Assembly: GCA_029959085.1 (NCBI GenBank)
Contig: JARWIR010000061.1
Location: forward strand, 2,232,001 to 2,296,000
DNA from: Nemophila menziesii
Taxonomy: Eukaryota > Streptophyta > Magnoliopsida > Boraginales > Hydrophyllaceae
Length of the DNA stretch: 64,000 nucleotides
Direction of reading: 5' to 3'
A program made the translations under genes and the position numbers. Below are positions 45,173 to 58,288 of this stretch, in pieces (within the stretch, counting starts at the first letter, position 1; each line of letters starts with the position of its first letter). The notes beneath the pieces were generated by a model, which was not told where the DNA came from, did not search any database, and saw only the letters and a program-made list of their open reading frames with translations.

Positions 45173-46717
45173 TGATGTCTCCCTATTTGTTCTAAATAAT
45201 AGTTCTTAGGAGACATAATTTTACGTGAATATTTGACTTATTAGATAGACTTTAATGATTCATATTGCACTTTCTTCCCTTGGATTTAAACTATTTGCAT
45301 TTTTAGAGCTTTTGTGCGTTAATTTGTTTGTTTTTAGTGAAAAGTTAGTAGGTTCATGATTCTATGGAGAACCAATACAAGGAGGAGAAGTGAGAATTAA
45401 AGTCTTAGATCGAGTGGAGAAGCTAAAGGCAAGAAAAAGATTTCCAAGAACTTAATTAAAGAAGTTGCAGATCTGAAAGGCTGTAAAAGATTGCTGTTTT
45501 TGGGCTACTTAGGAGCGGATTTAGCATTGGGCCGTGAAACATTGTTTGATACCGTATTAAGTTAGGGAGATTCTCCAAGTTGAATCACCCCATTTGGAGT
45601 TGAGATGCAAAGGTTACAGCCATTTTACTAAAGATTGCACACTAGTTACAGAAATTAAAGAAGAAGATGGGTTTGGGATTTTTATAATTTGACCTAATCC
45701 TCTTAACCTATGCCCTAATACGTTTTTACTAGTATAAATAGACCCTTTATCCTCCTTTTTACACACACTTCATAGAATTACATCAGAGGCTTCATATTTT
45801 CAAGTCAGAGCAAAAAGGCAGAGGAGAAGGTAGAGCTGGAGGAATTCTGTTCTTCCAACAACAGCCAACCCAACCTTTAGGTTATCTATTTCTTTTCTGT
45901 AATTGAATATGATGTCTTTTATTTATTTAATTTCAGTATTTAATTCCGTTATGAACTAATTTCTTTAGTACTTGAGAATCGCTATATGGGTTGAACCCAA
46001 TTCAATTTAATTTATGTTTTTTAGAATTTGGGATTTGATTATTTAAATTAGACTAGGTATTTTGTGTTGACTATTATTTCTTTTTAATCACTAATTTTGA
46101 AGTCATGAATCAAACTTAGCTCATAGTAATTAGGATATCAACTTATGTGGCAATGTGATCACCTTGACGGGGGGTTTAATTACAGACATAGATAATAGAC
46201 GCGTAGTATTCGTTATTGACCCTGACGGGCTTAACTAACCATGCATCCAATAAGGTAAAAATATTAATCATCTGAACGTAGCTTATAATCACCCTAATGG
46301 GGTTTGTAATACCGTAGGATAGCTCCTAAGTTCATCTTGACGGGGGTTAGGAGATATTAGAGTCCCGACTAGCACATTAATACAAGTTTAACCCTTAAAC
46401 GGAAGCATTAATTAGATAGGATAGGTGAAACCTTGCGAGTATCAAGTACTCTTTCTCTTCTTAAGTTTAATTTTTAATTACTGTCTTTATTTTATTTCAG
46501 TAATTTATTTTTGTATATTTTAGAAAACAAAACAAAAATATTTTATTTTATTTTCAGTTAAGCAATTTCTACTATCTGATTAATACTAGAGTTGTACCTA
46601 ATCTATCCCTGAGAACGAAACCCGATTTATCGGATATTACTTGGACAACCGTACACTTGCGGTATTGTGGTTCCTCTATTTTCAGTACTTAATTTTACAA
46701 CACACCAGGACCCACCA
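45173..46717 (+). repeat. element D 5' LTR
   Basis: 1545 bp. TATAAATA at 45733-45740. The CCTGACGGG-type cluster lies at about 46166-46345. Inverted repeat arms at 45173-45182 and 45209-45218, one mismatch. Confidence 0.92.
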
Positions 46718-46723
46718 GATTTT

Positions 46724-46741
46724 TGACGCCGTTGCCGGGGA
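46724..46741 (+). promoter_or_regulatory. element D primer binding site
   Basis: TGACGCCGTTGCCGGGGA, 6 nt after the LTR. One base differs from the expected tRNA-Asp-type PBS (A at the third position). Confidence 0.8.
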
Positions 46742-46849
46742 CAGTAGCGTGTGACCTTGGTGTTAATCTTTAGTAGTTCAATTGTAATTTTATTTTTCAG
46801 TTTTACGCTTTGGTTTGTTCGTTCTTTCTCAGGTTTACAGGTTTGGTAT

Positions 46850-49800
46850 ATGCTCGAAGATCCCGTGATCCTTGAGAATCCCGAAATCCTTGTTAGAGAA
46901 GCAAACAAAAGAAAGAAAGAAGCGAAAGCAAAGGAGAAAGAGGAGAAATCAGCAAGAGAAACAATGGCTGAAGAACACGAGATTAATTCTCCTCTTGTTC
47001 CACAAGTTCAACCTCCAGTTATTAACGATCCGTGGTTCATTAATGGTCCTGAACGAGCTCCATATCGAGCTCATGCTCTTGGAATTGGTCCTGCCGATAT
47101 TAATGTCGCGAGATACAGACCCGGTCCTGGTATGTTATCTCAATTTCAGAATTATGGAAATTTCCGAGGAGCACCTAGAGAAGATCCAATTCGTGTTGTA
47201 CAGAAGTTCATGCAAATTTGCGACTCATGTATTACACAAGGAGTTACTAGAGATCAGATGTACTTTGCAAATTATAGATATTTTGTGATAGATGGAGCAA
47301 GTGAATGACATATTCTCAAGAGCCTGGATCGATTACTATTTGGGATGTGTTGCAAACTGCATTTTTAGATAGATACTACCCAACTAACATGAGATTAGAT
47401 GCACCGATTGCTCTAACTTCCTTTGAGAAAGAACAAGACGAGACTTTGGGTAGGAGTTGGTCAATATTTCAAATTTGTTTAAGAAGAGTTCCTGATCATG
47501 GCCTTACAGAACCGCAACAAATGAAGATATTCTATAAAGGCCTTGATGGGCAATCAAGGAAAGATTTAGACCTGCTCTGTGGTGGTGGATTCTTACAAGT
47601 ACAACCAGTTCATGCTAAGGTTATTTTGAATAGAACAGTGAAGAATGAGATGGGTTGGAACACCGTAAGAACACCTATCCCAGGTGGAAGTTACAAAGAA
47701 AGTAGTGCTGTGATTGAGGAAAAATTCTCCTCTTGGAGAATAAATTAAAGAACACAGTGGAGCAGCAATTAAAACAACTTACCTTAGCTGTTATAGAAGG
47801 TTTTTCAGGTAGAAGAGCAGATATTAATGTTACACAAGAAATTTATGGGTGTTCTAACTATGGTGTACAAGATCATCATTGGGAGCATTGTCAAAGCAAT
47901 CCAGAAGCCGTAATGTTTGTTGCCAACCGATGGAACTATAATTCAGGTGGTCAAGGTTATCAACCAAATAGAAACCATCCGATTTTCCAATATTCAAATC
48001 CATATGGGGTCGCTAATCCGACATATGCATATCAGCTGCATCCCCAAGGTAATAACTATCAACCAAGACCACAAAACAACTATCAAGGGGGACAAAATTA
48101 TGGAAATCAAGCTCAGAGACAACCTCCTCAAGACACCTATACCGACACCATGAATCAGAAAGCTCTACGTGCTCAACCTCAAGAAGGTGCGTTAGATGTT
48201 CATTAAACCTTACTGACATTAATCAACCTTCAAACAAAAGCTTGCCAAGAGCAACAATCTTCTTCCGCAACAATTAAATTGTTAGAAAATCAGATAGATC
48301 AGATGTCAAAACAATTGAGTCAACGTCCACAAGGACAACTGCCGAGTGACACTGAAGAACCCAAGCAAAGAGAAGATTGTAATGCTGTAACACTTAGAAG
48401 TAGTAAGAAGCTCCGACCACCTTTTTTTTCGTAATGAAAGAAAAAGAAACAACTGTGAAAAATAAAACGGTAAAAGATGTGGTGGAGAAAGAAGATGAAC
48501 CTGAAGTAGTGGAAGTGGAGAAGATTCTGGAAAAGCCAAAGAAGAAAGATATTATAGAAACCCGTCCTCCTCCACCTTTCTTCACAAGAGTTCAGAAGAA
48601 AGGAGATATGGCTGACTATCAGAAGTTCTTGAACGTGGTAAGAGGTCTTAATATTAATATATCATTCTTAGATGCTATTAGAGATGTGCCAAAATACGTT
48701 AAATTCGTAAAGAGACCATCGCCAACAAAAGACCATACCTTGAGAATGAGATGATAGGGTTGTCCAAAGAATGTAGCGCTATATGCCAAAGCAAATTTCC
48801 ACCTAAAGTACTTGATCCTGGGAGTTTTACAATTCCTATTTCCATTGGTAATGAATGGCAAGGAAAAGCTTTGTGTGATTTGGGTGCGAGTATCAATCTC
48901 ATGCCCAAATCAATTTTCGAAATGTTGAAGATAGGAGACTCAAGACCAACCTCCATGGTCTTGCAGATGGCTGACAGATCCCTCGTACAACCTGAGGGGC
49001 TAGTAGAAGATGTCCTCGTCAAGGTAGGTAATTTAATTTTTCCCGTTGATTTTATTATACTTGAATACGACGCGGATAGGAATGTCCCCATCATATTGGG
49101 ACCACCATTCCTAGCCACGGGGCGTACTATGATTGATGTAGAAAATGCAGAATTAACTATGCGAATCCAAGAGGAGGAGGTAAAGTGCAACGTGTTTAGG
49201 GCTACGAAGTTTCCAGATTTTTGAGAAGACTATCTCCGAATGGACGTAATTGATCTAGTCACGTGAGAGGTATAGGAGTACATGAATTTTGAAGATATCT
49301 TGCAGGCTGCTCTAACACTTGACTTACCAAAGCAAATAGAAGAGCTAGCCGAAACAGTGGCAGCTCTTAATTCTGGAAATCCAAAGCATAAACGCCTCAC
49401 CTATGAACCTGTTAGAGAACCAGGGGAGATAGTGCCTAAAAAGAAACCATCTATTGAATCTCTCCCGAATTAGAAGAAAATCCACTTCTGACACACTTGA
49501 GGTATGCGTATTTAGGTACTAACAACACCCTACATGTTATTGTTTCAGCTACTTTAACAGGTCTTCAAGAAGATATACTATTGCGTATACTAAGAGCTAA
49601 CAAAAAGGGAATTGGTTGGACTATTGCTGATATCAAAGGTATTATTCCTTTCTATTGCCAACACAAAATCATTCTGGATGATGAAAGTGCACGCTCAGTT
49701 GAATGGAAAAGGATATTGATGCTAGCTATGAAGGAAGTGGTGAAGAAAGAGGTTATCAAATTACTAGACGCGGGAATCATTTATCCCATAGCTAGTAGCG

Positions 49801-49967
49801 AATGGGTGAGTCCAATTCAATGCGTACCAAAGAAGGGTGGTATCGCTACCATCTTGAATGAACAGAATGAAGCCATACCCTCAAGAACCGTTGTTGGTTG
49901 GAGAGTGTGTATGGATTATCGTAAGTTGAACAAGGCCACAAAAAAAGATCACTTCCCTCTTCCGTTT
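46850..49967 (+). pseudogene. element D gag-pol, 5' part, broken
   Basis: Starts with ATG at 46850, the same context as A. The gag core is recognisable (GMLSQFQNYGNFRG, VVQKFMQICDSCI). A TGA at 47306-47308 followed by a one-base shift, another shift near 47735, and stops at about 48204 and 49222 break the frame. The CCHC knuckle has lost its second Cys (CSNYGVQDHHWEHC). The protease ([15 protein letters not shown]) and the start of RT ([17 protein letters not shown]) are readable. It ends at the S2 insertion site. Confidence 0.88.
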
Positions 49968-51499
49968 TGGTGTCGCCTAGGGTGTGATAAAAATATGATA
50001 AATAAACGCTGAAAACAATGCACTAAAGAACCCTAGAAAAGCACAGTACTGCAAGTATTACAGGACGTATGCAAGTTTTAATGATAAGAAAGTTCGTTCT
50101 CAGGGACTTAGTGTATTACACACACGAATGAGAAAATAGTATGAGTAGGAAGTAATTAATTAAAAGACAAGAAAATAAAGAGGAATAATTGAGAGGATAT
50201 TAATTAAACTAATAAAAATAAAAGACAATAAAATAAATACGAAGAAATATGAGATGAGAAATATAACTTAGGTTTTGCTAGTATGCACTAATCCTTCTAA
50301 TTCTTTCTATCAAATTCTAGTTAATAAGGGAGATAATTAGCTCTTAAATACTTAGTCAGGATTCTAAATTACCTCTCCAGACCTTGAGGGCGACTAGGGG
50401 GGCTACAGACACACCACGAGGCAGCCTAAACTTAGGGTTATCCTACGCCACTAGGTTTCTAAGTAATTCAATTCCAAACATGGTGATAATGATTAAAACA
50501 AACCCTAATGACTATCTAGTTAGAGTCGGTGTTGTCAAGACCAATATCGGACACTAGACGTTATGCGGTGTTTCAATAATTAGACACCCCTTCCTGGTGA
50601 CCATCTAACTACTATTAAGAAAGCCTAAAGTGATCAGGTTTAGGACAAACAATAATTCAAAATACATAAACAAATATATGAGTAAGCAGCTAATATCAGA
50701 TTAAAACATATAATTCCCAAAGAAACTTAGATAGAAAGAAAATAGAATTCATAGGTTATACATAATGCAAAACCCAAGCTATGGGAAAATTAGTTCATAC
50801 CTGAAGGAAATAAACTAAAAGATTGAATAAAAGACTTCATCTTGCTCTCTACAATAATTCTATTGATAATAACCCTAAGGACTAATCTATGTGAGGCAAG
50901 GATGATTTACAAGTGATATAAGGGTGTATTTATAGGTATTTAGAAGCCCTAATTCGTTTTCTTGGAGTAGAAGACAAGTAATGGACTTCTAGCCCAACTC
51001 AAATTCGTAACCCTAAAATATAGAATCAGCCCCGTTTTTGTTTTGGTCATAACAGTTTCAATACTTATCCATTTGACGCGTATCAATAGTCGAAATTTAT
51101 CGTCTCGGAAAGATCCTTAACTTTTCTCTTGACCATTCGTCCAAACTCCTCACCAATTTTGAGATATAAGCCCATTTGTGGTCGTGGGTGCTGAAATTCA
51201 GATTTATGTTGCAGCTTTATCTTTCTATATTTTAGCTTTTGTTTTTTATCTCCAATTTCCATGCATATCTTTTTTCCTTTATCTCTTAGAATTGACTTGA
51301 CATCTAATTAATCTTTAAAGCTTCACACTAAATAAATAAATAATTAAACCCAATATGCTCTAAAAATAATAATTCATTAAATCAAGACTAGAAATCGGAA
51401 AGTGTAATAATTAATGGGAAAATCGACTAGAAAGACTTCTAAAACACTGAAAATGATGTCTCTAACTAATATTAATTCATGACAAATAAGGAGACATCA
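49968..51499 (-). mobile_element. solo LTR S2, B-like family, inside the RT region of D
   Basis: 1532 bp from TGGTGTCGCC to GAGACATCA, flanked by CGTTT (49963-49967 and 51500-51504). Removing it and one CGTTT restores the RT reading frame exactly at the codons for LPF-IDQM. Inverted repeat at 51454-51499. Confidence 0.93.
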
Positions 51500-53874
51500 C
51501 GTTTATAGATCAGATGTTATATAAGTTAGCTAGAAGAGAATATTACTGCTTTTTGAATGGGTATTTAGGATACAATCATATATATGTAGATTCAAAATAC
51601 TAACACAAGACCACCTTTACATGTCCTTTTGGTACCTTTGCCTTTCCAAGGATGCCATTTGGATTATTTAATGCACCTGCTACATTTCAAATATGTATGA
51701 TAGCGATTTTCTGGGACATGATCGATGATTTCCTTGAGGTATTTATGGATGAATTTTCTATTTTTGGTGATAACTTTGATGAGTGTTTACAGAACTTGGA
51801 GAAGGTATTGATTAGAAGCAATGAAACTGATTTAGTTTTGAACTGGGAAAAATGTCATTTTATGGTTCGTGAAGGTATAGTGTTGAGGCATAAGGTTTCG
51901 AGTTTGGGTTCGGAAGTTAATCGCGCTAAGATTGAGGTAATTAAGACTCTTCCCCCTCCAATTTATGTTAAAGGGGGTAAGAAGCTTTTTGGGTCATGTT
52001 GGTTTTTACCGACGTTTCATCAAGGACTTCTCTAAGACCGCTAAGCCATTGTGGAACTTACTTGAAAAGGGCGCCAAATTCCTTTTTGATGAAGCTTGCA
52101 TGGTGGCATTTCAAGAGATTAAGGAGAAGCTTATTTATGCACCTATTGTATTACATCCTGATTGGAAGATTTCGTTTGAAATTCTGTGTGATGCTAGTGA
52201 TCTTGCTATGGGTTCTGTTTTGGGTCAGAGAAAAGATAAGGTACTTCGTTCCATCTATTATGCTAGTAAGGTATTTACAATTGCTTAGATAAATTATACC
52301 GTAACTGAGAAGGAGCTACTAGCTGTAGTGTATGCATCTGACAAATTTCGTTCCTATCTACTTGGAGCGAAAGTTGTTGTATTTACCGATCATTCTGCTA
52401 TTAAATACCTTATGGAGAAGAAATATGCTAAGCCGCGTTTAATCATATGGGTGTTATTATTACAAGAGTTTGACTTAGAAATTCGAGATCGAAAGGGTTG
52501 TGATAATCAGGTTGCAGATCATTTGTCTTGACTTGAAGGTTCTGAGTTTAATAGTGGTTCTGAGTTGGTCCAAGAAGAGTTTCCTGATGAGAGTTTATTT
52601 GCCATATGCGATGGTACTCCTTGGTATGCAGACATCACGAATCTTATTGTGAGTGGTAACTTCCCTGAAGGAGCCACTTCACAAGATAGGAAGATATTAA
52701 GTCATCGTGCTAAACAGTTATTTTGGGAAGTTTTTTTCCTTTACAAAATATGTAGTGATCAAATGGTGAGAAGATGCATGCTTGAGAGAGATGTTTGGTC
52801 AGTGGTTGCAATTTGTCATGATTCACCATACGGAGAACATTTTAAGGGCGACCGCACAGCTGCTAAGGTATTACAATCCGGTTTTTATTGGCCTACTTTA
52901 CATAAGGATTGTCATGAATATGTTAAGAAATGTCATGGATGCAAGTTTACTGGCAATATATCCAAGAGGGATGAGATACCACGTAATAATGTTCTTGAAG
53001 TTGAGATATTTGATGTGGGGGGTATTGATTTAATGGGTCCCTTTGCACCATCAAATAGAAATCAATACATCATATTAGCTGTTGATTACGTGTCCAAATG
53101 GGTAGAGGCTGTAGCTCTACCAACTAATGATTCGCGAGTAGTGATTAAATTCTTAAAATCGCACATCTTCAAGTGACATGGTACACTTAGAGTTATTATA
53201 AGTGATGGAGGTTCACACTTTGTGAACAAATATCTGAAGACAGATCTAGAGAAGTATGGTATGAGACATCGTGTATCTACCACTTATCATCCACAAGCCA
53301 ATGGTCAAGCTGAAGTCTCTAATCGAGAGGTCAAATCTATCCTGGAGAAGACTGTTGGACCAGCACGAAAAGATTGGTCTGTGAAACTAAATGATGTGTT
53401 GTGGGCTTATCGTACTGCGTTCAAAACTCCAGTTGGTGCATCTCCGTATCGTATGGTTATTGATAAGGCTTGTCACTTACCTCTTGAACTTGAATTAGGT
53501 GCATATTGGGATATAGAGCAGTTGAATATAGATCCTACTTTGGCCGGTGAGAATCGTATGATGAAGTTGAATGAACTTGATGAGTTTCGATTACATGCCT
53601 ATAAAAACACTAAAATTTACAAATAATATACAAAGAGATGGCATGATAATCGCATGCGTGCAAAAAAGTTTGAAGTTGGACAGAGGTCCTGAAATACAAC
53701 TCCAAGTTCAGTAATTATCTGGGTAAGTTGAGATCGTAGTGGTCTGGTCCTTACATTGTGACCAAAGTGATGGTGAATGGTCATCGATTAAAAATTTATC
53801 ATGGAGGCGAGGATACTAATCGCTTGGTGGATCCACATCTTGGGGAGGGCATGTACCTCCTTGAAGCTGAATAG
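51500..53874 (+). pseudogene. element D pol, 3' part, broken
   Basis: RT continues with MPFGLFNAPATFQ. The catalytic motif reads FMDE instead of FMDD, so the second catalytic Asp is lost. RNase H (CDASDLAMG, FTDHSAI) and the integrase zinc region ([18 protein letters not shown]) follow, then the core ([29 protein letters not shown]) and the ending LLEAE with TAG at 53872-53874. Stops or shifts lie near 51975, 52288, 52531, 53176, 53626 and 53690. Confidence 0.88.
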
Positions 53875-54079
53875 ATGCGAGAGGTAACCCGTCGAGTTTA
53901 ACGACATTAAACAAAAGAAATTTCGATTGTATATTAGTTTATTGCTTTATGTATTTCAATTTCTAATGTAAAATTATAAGTAAGCGTCGTGTCTTAGTGT
54001 TTACTTTTAAAAGAAATGAGAAAGGTAGTGTGTTAAATGGTGCAGGAATTGAGCTTGGGGTACTAAGGAACGAAAAGAA

Positions 54080-54545
54080 AAAAAATCCGCAGCACTGACC
54101 GGTATACCAGAGGAAAAAACAGTGGCCACGGGTTTTTGAATCGGGTTTATTTCCGAGAGGAAGAAAAAAATCAAAGGCCTGACCGGTATACCAGTCAGGG
54201 GAGCGATAAGCCGGCGGAGGAAAAACCAGTGGCCACGAAGTTTGGAATCGGGTATTTTGCCAAAACAAAAAGAAAAACTAAAATGCCTGACCGGTATACC
54301 GGTCAGGGGAGCGGTAAACCGGCGAAGAAAAAAGTGCCACGGGTTTTTGGAATTAGGTTTTTTTGCCGAAGCAAACTTTACTGGGACTGGCTAGCCGGTC
54401 ATCATACCGGTATGTCGGCCCACTGTGTCTAAAAAAACCCGTGCCACGGGTTTCTGAAGCAGGTTTTATGCCGAGAAGAAATGGTCTGGGACCAGATAGC
54501 CGGTCATCTGACCGGTATGCCGGCCCGACCAGCGGGAAACTTACC
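54080..54545. repeat. element D GC-rich palindrome island
   Basis: A perfect 22-bp palindrome at 54286-54307 with half-site CCTGACCGGTA. Partial copies lie at 54095, 54180, 54393 and 54498. GTGCCACGGGTTT also recurs (about 54330 and 54440), echoing CCGTGGCACG of B. Same position as in A, different sequence. Confidence 0.8.
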
Positions 54546-54927
54546 AAAACCTCATAGAAACCCTATTTTCCCCTCTTTTAACCTAGTCTCTCATGCAAGT
54601 TATCATTATAAACGACCCCTAACCCATTATATACTTGTACCACACCACTAAAACACCCAAGAAAATTCAATCCTTCCTCCTATTCCATTCCAAACACACA
54701 TACAACATCAAAATCTTTCAAGAACATCAAGAAATGTTCTCCTTCAACCTTAAGCCTCATCATCAAAGCTTTAATCCTATTCATTAAACCTTCCCAAATC
54801 CACTACATAATCATTACCCATCCCAAATATCACCATAATCCTTCATTACAAATCCTCAAAACATCAAAATTCAAAACTCTTCTCTAGTTTTTGAATATTT
54901 GAAGTTTTGAGTTTGGGGTTCATTGAG

Positions 54928-55195
54928 ATGACGAAGATTGGGAAGTCAAGAATACTATGAAGAGGACGAAGAAGTTGAAGAACCTATTATTACTTTTGGT
55001 GTTGAGAGATGTAGTTGAAAGAATGAAAATTTTGGAGAATAAACATGACGAGGTGTTGACAACCATAGGAAAAGTCACAACAGAGTTGGAGCCTATGTAA
55101 AACATATTACGTGGAGTGAGCAATGTTCAATATGCCACCTACGCAACAAGATGAGCTCAACCTAAACGCAACCATGGAAACCAGCTTCGTCCTGG
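54928..55195 (+). pseudogene. element D ORF2 remnant
   Basis: ATG at 54928, 8 nt after GAGTTTGGGGT (54909-54919). The first frame stops after 10 codons. Downstream, in another frame, acidic EEDEEVEE and then ERMKILENKHDEVLTTIGKV match the coiled coil of A ORF2. The middle domain, about 1 kb, is deleted. Confidence 0.65.
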
Positions 55196-56651
55196 TTCAT
55201 ATACGTTTTCCTATCATTTTCTCATTTGTTTTATTATTTTATTTGCTTTATTGAGTCTTTTTCAAGTCGTGGGGACACGACCCCTTTTTGAGTTTGGGGT
55301 GGGGTTCGTTGCCTCATCCCAATTTTTTTGTGTTATTTGTTTTACATGCTTTCAATAAAATTAATCTAAGGGTTGCGTTTGACTGTAGAGTATTTTAAAT
55401 GTCCTCATCAAGCATGCTTTTTATGAATTTATGATAGTAAATAGGTTACTTTAGGAGTTAGTGTAAAACGCACTTTGATTGCATGCAAACATGAGGTAAT
55501 TGATAGGAAGAATTAATGAACAATGCAAAAGAAGTAAACTTGTGCTTAAGGAAAATGAGTGGTTTGTAGAACGTGAGATCTGAATGAATAGAGAACCAAC
55601 TTAGGTATGAACTAGAGCACGCTGTGTAAATAGGAAAATGATAGAGACAGTTCTTTGTTAGCCTTTTGAATCCTTTTTGGCCTTCTATCCCTGAATTTAA
55701 ATATATCCTTCTTAGCCCCACTTTTAGCCTTTAAGCCTTTCTTTTGTCGCCACATTATAAGACAATATCCCTTTAGTTTATTAGGAATTTCCATATGACC
55801 CGCACTTGAATCACGATCTTGAGACCTCCTGTCTTGAGCTTGAGTTTGTGGTGTAGGGTACACCATTATGGGAATTTACATTGGGTTGGGATTTTTGAGC
55901 TTATCAATTGTGCTATGTTATATTTTGATGATAATTCATAGTTATTATATTGTAACCCTTTGCTGGGGTAAGAGTAAATGAAAGAAAAAAAAGTTACGAA
56001 AAGAAAAAAAATTATGAAAAAATAGCATGATATCTCAACATCAAAAAGAGAGTCATAGCTACACAAAAGGAAAAAAAGAAATTTCATATGAAATGAATAC
56101 ATATATTTGGACCGGCAAAGAGGAAATTTCTTATGTGATCATCTTTAGTGCTTATTGGGTTAATCTGGGGACGCTAAATTAGTGCGTCAAATGGGTTGAG
56201 TGAGAACATATTCGAGTTTAACCTCAAGCTCTTGGACAGTTTGTTGATGATAAGTGAGGAGAGAGCCAAAAGCTCACTTCAAATTTACCAAATATACATA
56301 CCATACCGTCCCTAAGCCTACGTTAAAACCGTAAAGACCTCGTGATTCCTAGATACATAGTGAGTCTGTGATTCAGCTAATATAGAGTATGCTAAGTGGA
56401 GCGTTCAAAGAAAGTAACGATCAATGAACACCCTATAGCCACCATCTTGAGATAAGTAACAAATGTAACCTTCTAGCATTGTGAAATTACTATTGGATTG
56501 ATATTATTTTGTGTACGATTTTGCATGATATGTGTATGTTTATATTAATTCCTAGATCATACTATATGAGATTTGTTTTAAGTTGTGCTTTGGGAATATT
56601 TTACTAGATTCCGCCTTCTGCGTTCATCTAAAGGCCTTTGTTTTTGTTTTA
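55196..56651 (+). other. element D 3' noncoding region with conserved signals
   Basis: GGGA-loop hairpin with 6-bp stem at 55266-55281; GAGTTTGGGGT near 55290; long-range arms CTTTGCTGG (55958-55966) and CCGGCAAAG (56112-56120) with one U-G pair; the conserved 28-nt hairpin at 56252-56279, identical to A. The order is the same as in A. Confidence 0.7.
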
Positions 56652-56687
56652 CTTTGTCGGAACGACAAAGGTTTGAGTTTGAGGTCT
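56652..56687 (+). promoter_or_regulatory. element D pre-PPT hairpin and polypurine tract
   Basis: CTTTGTCG, loop GAA, CGACAAAG (56652-56670) is a perfect 8-bp stem, followed by 17 nt with GAGTTTGAGGT and the 3' LTR. Confidence 0.8.
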
Positions 56688-58247
56688 TGATGTCTCCCTA
56701 TTTGTTCTAAATACTATCCCTTAGGAGACATCATTTTAGGTGAATATTTGACTTATTAATAGAACTCTTATGCTTATTTCGTAATATTGCACTTTCTCCC
56801 CTTAGAATTAGACTATTTGCATTTTTAGAACTTTTGTGCGTTAATTTGTTTGTTTTTAGTGCAAAGTTAGTAGGTTCACGATTCTATGGAGGACCAATAC
56901 AAAGAGGAGAAGTGAGAATTAAAGTCTTAGATCGAGTGGAGAAGCTAAAGGCAAGACAAGAATTTCCAAGAACTTAATTAAAGAAGTGCAGATCTGAAAG
57001 ACTGTTAAAGATTGCTGTTTTTGGGATACTTAGGAGCGGATTTAGCATTGGACCGTGAAACATGGTTTGATACCTTATTGAGTTAGGAAGATTCTCCAAG
57101 TTGAATCAGCCCATTTGGATTTGAGATGCAAAGATTACAGCCGTTTTACTAAAGGTTGTACACCAGTTACGGGAATTAAAGAAGAAGATGGGTTTGGGCT
57201 TTTTATAATTTGACCTAATCCTCTTAACCTAAGCCCTAATCCATTTTTACTAGTATAAATAGACCCTTTAGCCTCCTTTTTACACACACTTCAGAAAATT
57301 ACATCAGAGGCTTCATATTTTCAAGTCAGAGCAAGAAAGCTGAGTAGAAGATAGAGCTAGAGGAATTCCGTTCTTCCAACAACAGCCAACCCAACCTTTA
57401 GGTTATCTATTTCTTTTATGTAATTGAATATGATGTCTTTTATTTATTTAATTTCAGTATTTAATTCCGTTATGAACTAATTGCTTTAGTACTTGAGAAT
57501 CGCTATATGGGTTGAACCCAATTTTATTTAATTTATGTTTTCTGAATTTGGGATTTGATTATTTAAATTAGACTAGGTATTTTGTGTTGACTATTATTTC
57601 GTTTTAATCACTAGTTTTGAAATCATGAATCAAACTTAGCTCATAGTAATTAGGTTATTCACTTAAGTGGCAAAGTGATCACCTTGACGGGGGATTTAAT
57701 TACATATATAGATAATAGACGTGTAGTATTTATTATTGACACTAACGGGCTTAACTAACCATATAGCCAATGAGGAAAAAATATTAATCATTGGAGCGTA
57801 GCTTATAATCACCCTGACAGGGTTTGTAATACCGTAAGATAGCTCCTAAGTCCACCCTGACGGGGGTTAGGAGATATAGAGTCCCGACTAGCACATTAAT
57901 ACTAGTTTAGCCCTTAAACGGAAGCATTAATTAGATAAGATAGGTGAAACCCTTGCGAGGATCATGTACTCTTTCTCTTCTAAAGTTTAACTTTTGTTTA
58001 CTTGTTTCATTTTATTTCAGTAATTTATTTTGGTATCTTTAATTTTAGAAAACAAAACAAAAAATCTTTTAATTTATTTTTCTGTTAAGCAATTATTTCT
58101 ACTATCTGATTAATAATAGAGTTGTACCTAATCCGTCCCTGAGAGCGAAACCCGATTTATCGGATATTACTTGGACAACCATACACTTGCGGGATTGTGG
58201 TTCCTCTATTTTCAGTACTTAATTTTATAACACACCAAGACCCACCG
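56688..58247 (+). repeat. element D 3' LTR
   Basis: 1560 bp. Perfect 10-bp inverted repeat at 56688-56733. TATAAATA at 57254-57261. Confidence 0.92.
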
Positions 58248-58252
58248 CACAC

Positions 58253-58288
58253 ACCCTTAACTACCACGAGAAACTCACTACGAGTATT
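58253..58288 (-). repeat. element E 3' LTR, middle piece
   Basis: 36 bp between D and S3, continuing the LTR of E as judged from alignment with the reverse of S1. It ends with GTATT, the target site of S3. Confidence 0.75.

Larger units (their letters stand above)
45173..58247 (+). mobile_element. element D: Athila-type element with broken pol and deleted ORF2
   Basis: 13,075 bp including solo LTR S2. 5' LTR 45173-46717, 3' LTR 56688-58247, TSD CACAC (45168-45172 and 58248-58252). The last base of the 3' LTR is G instead of A. LTRs are related to A but clearly diverged. gag-pol has many stops and frameshifts. Confidence 0.92.
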